Source of the DNA: ANME-2 cluster archaeon
GTDB taxonomy: Archaea > Halobacteriota > Methanosarcinia > Methanosarcinales > Methanocomedenaceae
DNA: 5,393 bases
Direction: 5' to 3'
NCBI GenBank assembly: GCA_023544495.1
Contig: JAMJFV010000051.1
Span: 1 to 5,393, forward strand
The position numbers and the translations under genes are program-made. Numbering within the stretch: position 1 is the first letter of the stretch; each line of letters starts with the position of its first letter. The notes below the pieces were generated by a model. It did no database searches, was not told the origin of the DNA, and was given only the letters and a program-made list of their open reading frames with translations. Positions 1-4,978 of this stretch are shown here, one piece after another.

Positions 1-144
1 TGTTGTTGCTGTTGCAGCTGATGGATTAACCTGTGTTGCCTGTGCTACCGGTTTTGCAGCTGTTGTTGCTGTTGCAGCTGATGGATTAACCTGTGTTGCC
101 TGTGCTACCGGTTTTACAGCTGTTGTTGCTGTTGCTGTTGCAGC
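1..144. repeat. 60-bp tandem direct repeat (two full units plus a partial third)
   Basis: Positions 1-60 and 61-120 are the same 60-bp unit with one difference (g at 56, a at 116), which changes Ala to Val in the encoded protein. Positions 121-144 repeat the first 18 bases of the unit with an extra TGTTGC hexamer inserted. The unit length is a multiple of three and keeps the minus-strand frame open. Inside each unit is a smaller TGT/TGC triplet repeat (ACA/GCA, Thr/Ala codons). The array begins exactly at the window edge, so more copies may lie to the left. The near-identity at the DNA level suggests recent duplication by slippage or unequal recombination. Confidence 0.95.
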
Positions 145-459
145 ATTCTTTTCTTTTATTGAAGATTCAAGAGCTGCCCTTACTGCCCCTATATCAGGTT
201 TTTGGTCGGTCTGTTCTGATCTTTTATCTCCGGGAGCATTTCCTTTATTGCGCTCTTCTATAGACATAGCCTCAAAATTAATATCACTCAGTTTTGATTT
301 TGCATCAGGCTTGTTTCCAAGAATATTTGACAATTTGGGCAGTTTATCACCTGTTGTTGAAGATTTATCTTCAACAACAGAATTAATACTCTGCTTCAGG
401 AAATCAATATCCTGGTTTTCTGTTTTAGCATCTGTTTTTGTTTTTTTAAAAAGTGCCAT
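1..459 (-). CDS. Unrecognised hydrophilic protein with Ala/Thr/Pro repeat tail (partial, runs off left edge)
   Basis: The reading frame starts at an ATG at 459-457 and stays open for 153 codons to position 1, so the C-terminus is missing. GGTGA at 468-464 lies 4 bases before the ATG, the register of a good archaeal ribosome binding site. I do not recognise the family. The N-terminus (MALFKKTKTDAK) has no signal peptide or membrane helix. Residues 1 to about 106 are strongly charged, rich in Lys, Asp, Glu and Ser, and look partly disordered; a segment near residues 58-72 (LSDINFEAMSIEERN) looks more folded. From about residue 107 the sequence becomes almost only Ala, Thr, Val, Pro and Gln, with a 20-residue unit (AVKPVAQATQVNPSAATATT) at 114-133 and again at 134-153. 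This resembles a flexible linker between domains, so a further domain may lie outside the window. It is transcribed divergently from mptA. That it is a coding gene is fairly sure; its function is unknown. Confidence 0.75.
   Translation of the reverse strand, partial: MALFKKTKTDAKTENQDIDFLKQSINSVVEDKSSTTGDKLPKLSNILGNKPDAKSKLSDINFEAMSIEERNKGNAPGDKRSEQTDQKPDIGAVRAALESSIKEKNAATATATTAVKPVAQATQVNPSAATATTAAKPVAQATQVNPSAATATT
351..380. repeat. Perfect 14-bp inverted repeat (hairpin) inside the left-edge gene
   Basis: CTGTTGTTGAAGAT at 351-364 is exactly complementary to ATCTTCAACAACAG at 367-380, with only two bases (365-366) between the arms. It lies in codons 27-37 of the minus-strand gene, encoding SVVEDKSSTTG, about 80-110 bases after its start codon. 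The mRNA could fold into a long stem there, although a two-base loop would force the inner one or two pairs open. There is no T-run after it on the minus strand that would make a terminator. Its role is unknown. Confidence 0.85.
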
Positions 460-509
460 TTTTTCACCGCCACAATGAATACTCAACATAGATATTTAGA
501 TTGTACCCA

Positions 510-517
510 TATATATA
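510..517 (-). promoter_or_regulatory. TATA box for the left-edge minus-strand gene
   Basis: TATATATA reads on the minus strand here. With the usual archaeal spacing of about 25-27 bases, transcription would start near 487 and give a leader of about 28 bases before the ATG at 459. No clear BRE was identified. This is inferred from position and composition only. Confidence 0.5.
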
Positions 518-566
518 CATTCTTAGGGCTATATTAATGTAAAATGTTGTATGAATTTTTCCATGG

Positions 567-574
567 TATATAAA
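567..574 (+). promoter_or_regulatory. TATA box for mptA
   Basis: TATATAAA is a strong match to the archaeal TATA box. Transcription would begin near 597, giving an untranslated leader of roughly 80 bases before the mptA start at 679. A small imperfect dyad, AACCT-C-AGGTT (587-597), lies at the predicted start site and could be an operator, but it is short enough to be chance. Confidence 0.55.
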
Positions 575-678
575 CAAAAGACATTTAACCTCAGGTTCAA
601 TACGTTAATATTATTGTTAGAGAAGTATAGTCATGTGCCAGAAATAAACGCAAATATCTTGAATATGGAGATTACTAA

Positions 679-1632
679 ATGGATATACCAGTAGTAAAAT
701 TAGCTGATGTTCAGGCAAACAAACCAGATATACCGATAACACTTTCGCGTGTTGGTGTCACCAATGTAAAAAAATTGGTGGAAGTATCAAGGACAGATAA
801 GCGCCCCATTATCCTGATATCAAAGTTCGATATCTTCGTTGATCTGCCATCAGACCGTAAAGGTGCAAATCTCTCACGGAATTTTGAAGCTATAGATGAA
901 GTGTTGGAAGAGTCCATCAATTTACCGGTATGTGAGATTGAGGAACTTTGTGGAGAAATTGCTAAACGACTGCTTGACCGGCATGAATATGCCACCAGGG
1001 CCGAAGTTATCATGAAGAGTGAATACATAGTCAAGCGGATAACACCGGTTAATAAGGTGAAATGTCAACAGGTAGTTGACATATTTGCAGAAGCAATCGC
1101 AGACCGGCAGGAGAATAACCAGGTATCTGTAAAAAAAATGGTAGGTGCCGAGGTTTTAGGCCTTACTGCCTGTCCATGCGCTCAGGAAATAATACGGGAT
1201 AAGGCCATAGCAGAACTGAAACGATTGAACGTTGACAGCAAGACAATCTATCAATTTCTTGACACTGTACCTATGGCAACCCATAACCAGCGAGGAAGAG
1301 GTATTGTCACGATCCAGGTTTCCCATAATCACAAAGTTTCCATTGATAAGATAATCAACATTATTGAAACATCTATGAGTTCCAGCATTTATGAATTACT
1401 CAAGCGCAATGATGAGGCAATGCTGGTTGAGACCGCTCATAAGAACCCAAAGTTTGTTGAAGATTGTGTACGCACAATGGCCAAGAAGATTGTACATGAT
1501 TTCAAAAACATACCTGATGAATCTATTATAACCATTAAGCAGATCAATGAAGAAAGCATTCATAGCCATAACGCTTTTGCAGAACGTATCGCAACACTTG
1601 GAGAACTTAAACAGGAACTGGGTGTAGACTAA
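679..1632 (+). CDS. mptA: GTP cyclohydrolase MptA (archaeal type IV)
   Basis: The 317-residue product matches the FolE2/MptA family in length (about 310) and in its motifs. In archaea MptA is an Fe(II)-dependent cytosolic enzyme that converts GTP to 7,8-dihydroneopterin 2',3'-cyclic phosphate, the first step towards the pterin of tetrahydromethanopterin, the C1 carrier of methanogenesis and methane oxidation. Visible family motifs are GVTNVKK (26-32), GLTACPCAQE (161-170, with Cys165 and Cys167), MATHNQRGRG (199-208, with His202), SHNH (215-218) and the C-terminal ESIHSHNAFAE (292-302, with His295 and His297). These Cys, His and Glu residues are the likely metal and catalytic ligands; I have not assigned each one. 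The ATG is supported by GGAG at 667-670, 8 bases upstream. The gene appears single, with its own promoter at 567-574. Its last 26 bases overlap the convergent gene ending at 1607. Nothing is missing or broken. Confidence 0.96.
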   Translation: MDIPVVKLADVQANKPDIPITLSRVGVTNVKKLVEVSRTDKRPIILISKFDIFVDLPSDRKGANLSRNFEAIDEVLEESINLPVCEIEELCGEIAKRLLDRHEYATRAEVIMKSEYIVKRITPVNKVKCQQVVDIFAEAIADRQENNQVSVKKMVGAEVLGLTACPCAQEIIRDKAIAELKRLNVDSKTIYQFLDTVPMATHNQRGRGIVTIQVSHNHKVSIDKIINIIETSMSSSIYELLKRNDEAMLVETAHKNPKFVEDCVRTMAKKIVHDFKNIPDESIITIKQINEESIHSHNAFAERIATLGELKQELGVD

Positions 1633-1987
1633 TTCCTGCATATACACTGATAAGTATTGCACTGAAGAACAGGAATAGAGCAATAACAATTATTATCAGG
1701 AGATACATCCAGCTTTCCTTCAAACTGAAAACATCATACCAGGTAATGGAATTCAATTCATGCCAGTTCTTGTCATACCATACAGGTTGATAACGTTCAT
1801 ACTTTTCAATCCGGCAATCTGGTTTTTTAGTCAGGTAAATCTTTTCAGGACATACATGGGCACCGCAACTCAACCTGTAATTGCATGACAGATTTGATTC
1901 CGGGGATATATTTAGAGATATATCATTTATTTTCAAAAATAACATGATCATATCAATAAAAATATATCTGGAATGAAATGCTCTCAT
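1607..1987 (-). CDS. Small four-cysteine protein with C-terminal membrane helix
   Basis: I do not recognise this 126-residue protein. The N-terminal part is soluble and contains Cys35, Cys41, Cys46 and Cys58 in the pattern C-x5-C-x4-C-x11-C, followed by an aromatic-rich stretch (70-95) with tryptophans at 70, 75, 83 and 93. One hydrophobic helix spans about 94-118, with a short tail of 8 residues, so it is probably tail-anchored or single-pass. The cysteines could bind a metal or form disulphides; the sequence does not decide. The ATG follows directly on the TAG of the phosphoesterase gene, and GTGAT at 1996-1992 fits a ribosome binding site, so the two are very likely cotranscribed and translationally coupled. 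Met13 and Met15 are alternative starts without a visible binding site. The 3' end overlaps convergent mptA by 26 bases. The composition (Cys, Trp and Tyr placed before a clean membrane helix) and the tight junction argue for a real gene. Confidence 0.72.
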   Translation of the reverse strand: MRAFHSRYIFIDMIMLFLKINDISLNISPESNLSCNYRLSCGAHVCPEKIYLTKKPDCRIEKYERYQPVWYDKNWHELNSITWYDVFSLKESWMYLLIIIVIALFLFFSAILISVYAGISLHPVPV

Positions 1988-3058
1988 CTACATCACAAAC
2001 ATTTCTGTTGTAACATTTCCGTCCGATATGTTTACCAGGACATAATGGTAACCAGGGGCATCTTTTTCCAGTGGAGCCCCTCCGCCACCTGTCATCATAT
2101 ATCGTACACCATTTCGTGTAACATCATTATATGAATGTATATGGGCAGAGAATACCGTATCGACATGGAATTGCTCAAAAATGGATATAAGGTCCTGTGC
2201 ATTCTTGCCATCTGTCATTGAATGTTCTCTACCCGGTCTGGGATCAAAAGGTGGCATGTGCATGAAAACCAGGTTTGATGGGGAATTACTCTGCTCGAGG
2301 TCCTGCCTGAGCCATTCCATCTGTTCCTTATCCACATACCCTCTGGCATTATCCAGCATGATAAAATGGGTGTTACCCACATTAAAAGAATAGTAATACA
2401 TACCAAACATCCGGCTGTAGTATCCTGCTCCGTTACCTTGTACATCATGATTGCCGGGAACAGTGAGAATGGGTGCTGGAGCCCCTTCGATCAATCCTGC
2501 AAGTTCATCATATTCTTCCCTGGTTCCATCATTGACCATGTCACCAAGAATTAGTATGAATAACGGGTCCCAATTCCCTGATTCATTGAGAATCTTCCTG
2601 AACATTTCCGGATTATCCCTGTTATCACCCAGCAATATGAACGAAAAATGTTCCAGATTCCCTGTTTGGGTAAGTCTGATATCTTTAACAAGCCTGGGTT
2701 CAACAACAGTAGTGAATGAGATTGAGTCAATTCCATATTCCATTGAACCTGCCAATGAACCATTAACGTGGATGTTATTTGGTTTTATGTTTTCAACGGT
2801 AACATTGAATCTGCGTTCAGTTCCGCTTCCCAGGATGCTTATATGTACATCCGGTTCATTTGCCCATACCACCAGGTCACCGAATTCGACCTGCAATATA
2901 TTGCCTCCATTCACCACAATAACCGCCGATGACACTTCTGCCGTTGACCAGCCACCACGAGAATTGGAATATATATCGTTGAAGCGTATGAACTGAGAGC
3001 CCAGTAAAAGGGCAAGTATTATCAGGATAACGATGGAGATTGTTGTTTTTCGTTCCAT
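1988..3058 (-). CDS. Membrane-anchored or secreted calcineurin-like metallophosphoesterase
   Basis: The 356-residue product begins with a short basic stretch and a hydrophobic helix (about 6-24), a signal peptide or N-terminal anchor that places the rest outside the membrane. Residues about 37-130 form a beta-rich domain of unknown role. The catalytic domain follows, with the metal-binding blocks of the calcineurin-like superfamily: GDNR (144-147), GDMVNDG (172-178), GNHD (202-205), HMPP (267-270) and AHIH (305-308). Likely ligands for the two metals are Asp145, Asp173, Asn203, His267, His306 and His308. Block I usually reads D-x-H; here Arg147 replaces the histidine, which is seen in some branches of the superfamily and may alter metal occupancy. 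The substrate cannot be told from sequence; phosphomonoesters or phosphodiesters are both possible. AGGA at 3070-3067 lies 8 bases before the ATG. It forms an operon with the small membrane protein that starts right after its stop codon, and is divergent from the rpl18a operon. Confidence 0.9.
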   Translation of the reverse strand: MERKTTISIVILIILALLLGSQFIRFNDIYSNSRGGWSTAEVSSAVIVVNGGNILQVEFGDLVVWANEPDVHISILGSGTERRFNVTVENIKPNNIHVNGSLAGSMEYGIDSISFTTVVEPRLVKDIRLTQTGNLEHFSFILLGDNRDNPEMFRKILNESGNWDPLFILILGDMVNDGTREEYDELAGLIEGAPAPILTVPGNHDVQGNGAGYYSRMFGMYYYSFNVGNTHFIMLDNARGYVDKEQMEWLRQDLEQSNSPSNLVFMHMPPFDPRPGREHSMTDGKNAQDLISIFEQFHVDTVFSAHIHSYNDVTRNGVRYMMTGGGGAPLEKDAPGYHYVLVNISDGNVTTEMFVM

Positions 3059-3104
3059 GGATATCGTCCTTTAAACATTTCTTGCTGTTTATTGTGCGGA
3101 GTGC

Positions 3105-3112
3105 TATAAAAT
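3105..3112 (+). promoter_or_regulatory. TATA box for the rpl18a-pfdA-ftsY operon
   Basis: TATAAAAT is a good archaeal TATA box. Transcription would start near 3135 and leave a leader of about 80 bases before rpl18a. Read on the minus strand, the same AT-rich element (TTTATA, 3110-3105) could also serve the divergent phosphoesterase gene, starting near 3080; another AT-rich element near 3131-3143 is an alternative. The minus-strand promoter is therefore not settled. Confidence 0.45.
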
Positions 3113-3212
3113 GTTATTTGATATGCTTGAATAAAGTATTTATCCTGCAAATGTATTAGGTTACAACATCTATGCATTAACATTTATCAATTCGATCGAG
3201 GAGAAAATTAAG

Positions 3213-3389
3213 ATGGAAAATTATACTATATCCGGTACGTTCAAGGCAGGCGATGTGTGGGAACATTTCACAAAAAATGTGTCAGTTCTGAATGAAAAAA
3301 ACGCACGTGAAAAAGTGTATTCGCTCATAGGCAGTGAACATGGCCTGAAACGCAACCTTATACACCTTGATTCAATTACCAGGGAGTGA
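3213..3389 (+). CDS. rpl18a: Large-subunit ribosomal protein LX (L18Ae/L20A family)
   Basis: The 58-residue product begins MENYTISGTFKAGDVWEHFTKNV and ends HLDSITRE, the pattern of archaeal LX, the single-domain counterpart of half of eukaryotic L18a. The elements that show this are the N-terminal beta strand (YTISGTFKAG), the conserved NEKNAREKVYSLIGSEHGLKR segment (27-47), where archaeal members read as N-x-x-x-A-x-E-x-x-Y-S-x-x-G-S-x-H-x-x-x-R, and the closing I-x-I/L-x-x-I strand. It is a component of the 50S ribosomal subunit. GGAG at 3200-3203 is 9 bases before the ATG. It is the first gene of an operon with pfdA and ftsY; its TGA is followed 5 bases later by the pfdA start. The length is normal for archaeal members. 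It is easy to miss because of its size. Confidence 0.93.
   Translation: MENYTISGTFKAGDVWEHFTKNVSVLNEKNAREKVYSLIGSEHGLKRNLIHLDSITRE
3383..3386 (+). promoter_or_regulatory. Ribosome binding site that selects the TTG start of pfdA
   Basis: GGAG, within GGGAGTGA (3382-3389), lies inside the last codons of rpl18a. It is 8 bases from the TTG at 3395, matching the 8-9 base spacing of mptA, the phosphoesterase and rpl18a. The other in-frame candidate, GTG at 3386, overlaps the site itself and has no upstream binding site. Confidence 0.7.
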
Positions 3390-3394
3390 ACATC

Positions 3395-3856
3395 TTGGCA
3401 TCACATAAACCGTTATCTGAACAGGATATTCAGAATATGGCGGTCCAGCATCAACAGATGCAGTATCAGGCAGAATCTGCTGTCCAGCAATTGAACTTTG
3501 TTGGTGATAGTATCAACGATGTCACAAAAGCTATTAACACCCTGACCGAATTTGAAGGTGTGAATGACGGACATGAGGTCTTTTTACCCATCGGTGCCGG
3601 TGTAAATGTAAAAGCTAATCTGGTTACGCCCGAGAACGTGGTCATACAGGTCGGAGCGGGGATAAGTGTGGAAAAAAACATTGCACAGGCCAAAACCATG
3701 CTGGATGATCGCAGGGAAGAACTCACCAAATACCAGGGGAGTATTCAAAACAGTCTCAATGAACTTACAAACCGCATGAAAGAGATTGAAACGGTCCTGA
3801 ATTCTGTTGCTCGTCAGCAAAAAGCAGAAACCACTTCGAGTATGCAGGGTTCATAG
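3395..3856 (+). CDS. pfdA: Prefoldin alpha subunit
   Basis: With a TTG start the product is 153 residues (MASHKPLSEQDIQ...), close to the usual 140-150 for archaeal prefoldin alpha. Two alpha and four beta subunits form a jellyfish-shaped hexamer that captures unfolded proteins in the cytosol and passes them to the thermosome. The sequence shows the expected form: an N-terminal coiled-coil helix (about 8-48, rich in Gln and Glu), a central pair of beta hairpins with the hallmark FLPIGAGVNVKANLV and VVIQVGAGISVEK segments (about 63-93), and a C-terminal coiled-coil helix (about 94-140) with a polar tail. The start was chosen from the GGAG 8 bases upstream; a GTG at 3386 would add three residues. 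It lies between rpl18a and ftsY, an arrangement common in euryarchaea. Confidence 0.93.
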   Translation: MASHKPLSEQDIQNMAVQHQQMQYQAESAVQQLNFVGDSINDVTKAINTLTEFEGVNDGHEVFLPIGAGVNVKANLVTPENVVIQVGAGISVEKNIAQAKTMLDDRREELTKYQGSIQNSLNELTNRMKEIETVLNSVARQQKAETTSSMQGS

Positions 3857-3857
3857 A

Positions 3858-3901
3858 TTCAATAATCTAAAGATTTCGACAATTCACATGTTCAATAATC
3901 T
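3858..3901 (+). repeat. 11-base direct repeat flanking the ftsY start
   Basis: TTCAATAATCT occurs at 3858-3868 and again at 3891-3901, 33 bases (11 codons) apart. The second copy is codons 2-5 of ftsY (FNNL); the first would encode the same residues in the same frame upstream of the ATG (RFNNLK against MFNNLK), beyond the chosen start. Both are followed by A-rich bases. It may be the remnant of a small duplication or mark a different start; chance is not excluded. Confidence 0.6.
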
Positions 3902-4922
3902 TAAACAAAAACTGAGCGGACTTAAGGATACATTTGGCACCGTACTGGACAAAAAAGCAGATGAAGCTTCGAAAGTCGGGACTGTTGAGGAACCTGACAT
4001 CTTACCCGATATTGTAGAGGAAGAAAAAGTCAGATCCACCAGTATAGGAAATAAAGCCAAAGCCCTGTTGATGCGGCGTGAATTCATCATTGATGAAAAG
4101 TCACTGGAGGAACCACTCTGGGACCTTGAGGTGGCACTGCTTGAGAGCGATGTTGCCATGCCGGTGGCAGAAGAGGTAGTTGATTTTGTCAAAGAGGAAC
4201 TTACAGGCACCAGTTTCAAGATCGGGGAGAATAAAGGTAAGATCATTGAACAGGCGCTGAAAAATGCACTTATCAGGGTATTAAGCGTGGAAGAACTGGA
4301 TTTTGATGATTTTGTCAAATCTGCTGATAAACCCGTTACTGTGGCTTTTGTAGGCGTGAACGGTACCGGAAAGACCACTTCGATTGCCAAGGTTACCAGG
4401 CGGTTATTGAAGAATGGGCATTCTGTTGTGATCGCAGCAGCAGATACATTCAGGGCAGGTGCTATTGACCAGATACAGCATCATGCAGACAAACTTGGTG
4501 TCAAGCTCATCAAACATCAGGAAGGTAGCGACCCGGCTGCAGTTGTCTATGATGCTGTGGAGTATGCAAAAGCCCGGCACATAGATGTAGTGCTGGCGGA
4601 CACTGCAGGACGGATGCATACCAATATTAATCTTATGGACCAGTTGAAGAAAATATGCAGGGTCGCCCCTCCCGACCTGGTGATATTTGTGGACGAGGCA
4701 ATCGCAGGTAATGATGCTGTTGAGCGTGCTGCCCTTTTCAATAATGCTGTGCCGGTTAACGGGAACATACTCACCAAGGCAGATGCCGATTCAAAAGGGG
4801 GTGCAGCCATTTCAGTGGCCCATGCCACGGGTAAGCCCATACTATTTTTGGGTGTAGGGCAGGAATACGATGATATGGTGAAGTTTGAACCGCAATGGTT
4901 TGTAGACAGGTTATTTGAGTGA
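3888..4922 (+). CDS. ftsY: Signal recognition particle receptor FtsY
   Basis: The 344-residue GTPase docks ribosome-SRP complexes at the cytoplasmic membrane and, by forming a GTP-dependent pair with SRP54, delivers nascent membrane and secreted proteins to the SecYE translocon. Residues 1-20 are an amphipathic basic helix likely to touch lipid, 21-50 an acidic linker, about 55-140 the helical N domain, and 150-344 the G domain. GTPase motifs are clear: GVNGTGKTT (156-164), DTFRAGA (186-192), DTAGR (238-242), TKAD (296-299) and the closing GVGQ (322-325); VDEAIAGNDA (268-277) is also typical of SRP GTPases. The short acidic region is normal for archaea. The ATG at 3888 is chosen because the helix MFNNLKQKLSGLKDTF begins there, but no ribosome binding site is visible before it. 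The frame is open further upstream without a good start codon. It lies 31 bases after pfdA, likely in the same transcript. The SRP54 gene that often follows is absent here. Confidence 0.95.
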   Translation: MFNNLKQKLSGLKDTFGTVLDKKADEASKVGTVEEPDILPDIVEEEKVRSTSIGNKAKALLMRREFIIDEKSLEEPLWDLEVALLESDVAMPVAEEVVDFVKEELTGTSFKIGENKGKIIEQALKNALIRVLSVEELDFDDFVKSADKPVTVAFVGVNGTGKTTSIAKVTRRLLKNGHSVVIAAADTFRAGAIDQIQHHADKLGVKLIKHQEGSDPAAVVYDAVEYAKARHIDVVLADTAGRMHTNINLMDQLKKICRVAPPDLVIFVDEAIAGNDAVERAALFNNAVPVNGNILTKADADSKGGAAISVAHATGKPILFLGVGQEYDDMVKFEPQWFVDRLFE

Positions 4923-4978
4923 AATGAAATTTGTACTCTATCGATCCTAAAACCTGAATCCCCGATTCCTTATACCTG
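4923..4978. other. Intergenic gap between convergent ftsY and the right-edge gene
   Basis: These 56 bases carry the 3' ends of two converging genes. I see no stem-loop and no run of T longer than three on either strand, so no recognisable terminator. Termination may depend on weak or factor-dependent signals, or the two transcripts may overlap. Confidence 0.5.

Noticed and set aside
1..144. Possible CRISPR array or noncoding satellite
   Set aside because: Units are directly adjacent with no unique spacers, and the repeat keeps an open minus-strand frame that continues into a gene with a good start; it is a coding tandem repeat.
248..478. Plus-strand open frame of 76 codons at the left
   Set aside because: It lies opposite the better-supported minus-strand gene, has no ribosome binding site, and its end overlaps that gene's start region.
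460..678. Riboswitch or small RNA in the long mptA leader
   Set aside because: The leader is AT-rich with only a weak 5-bp dyad at its start; I see no strong stem, known riboswitch motif or tRNA-like fold.
711..1034. Minus-strand open frame inside mptA
   Set aside because: It is antisense to conserved MptA coding sequence, with Ser/Arg-rich low-complexity translation typical of a shadow frame.
1396..1689. Minus-strand open frame across the mptA 3' end
   Set aside because: It overlaps mptA in antisense and the small membrane protein gene in another frame; no binding site supports it.
2451..2996. Plus-strand open frame of 181 codons inside the phosphoesterase
   Set aside because: It is antisense to an intact catalytic gene with all metal-binding blocks; the translation is Ser/Pro-rich and shows no family pattern.
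3807..3887. Upstream extension of ftsY from a TTG at 3807
   Set aside because: It would overlap pfdA by 50 bases with no binding site, and the typical FtsY amphipathic helix starts at the ATG at 3888.
4084..4098. Short palindrome TTCATCA-T-TGATGAA in ftsY
   Set aside because: The 7-bp arms lie in conserved coding sequence (FIIDE) and are of a length expected by chance in several kilobases.
3884..4390. Minus-strand open frame of 168 codons inside ftsY
   Set aside because: It is antisense to the FtsY N domain and the P-loop region; the Ser-rich translation is that of a shadow frame.
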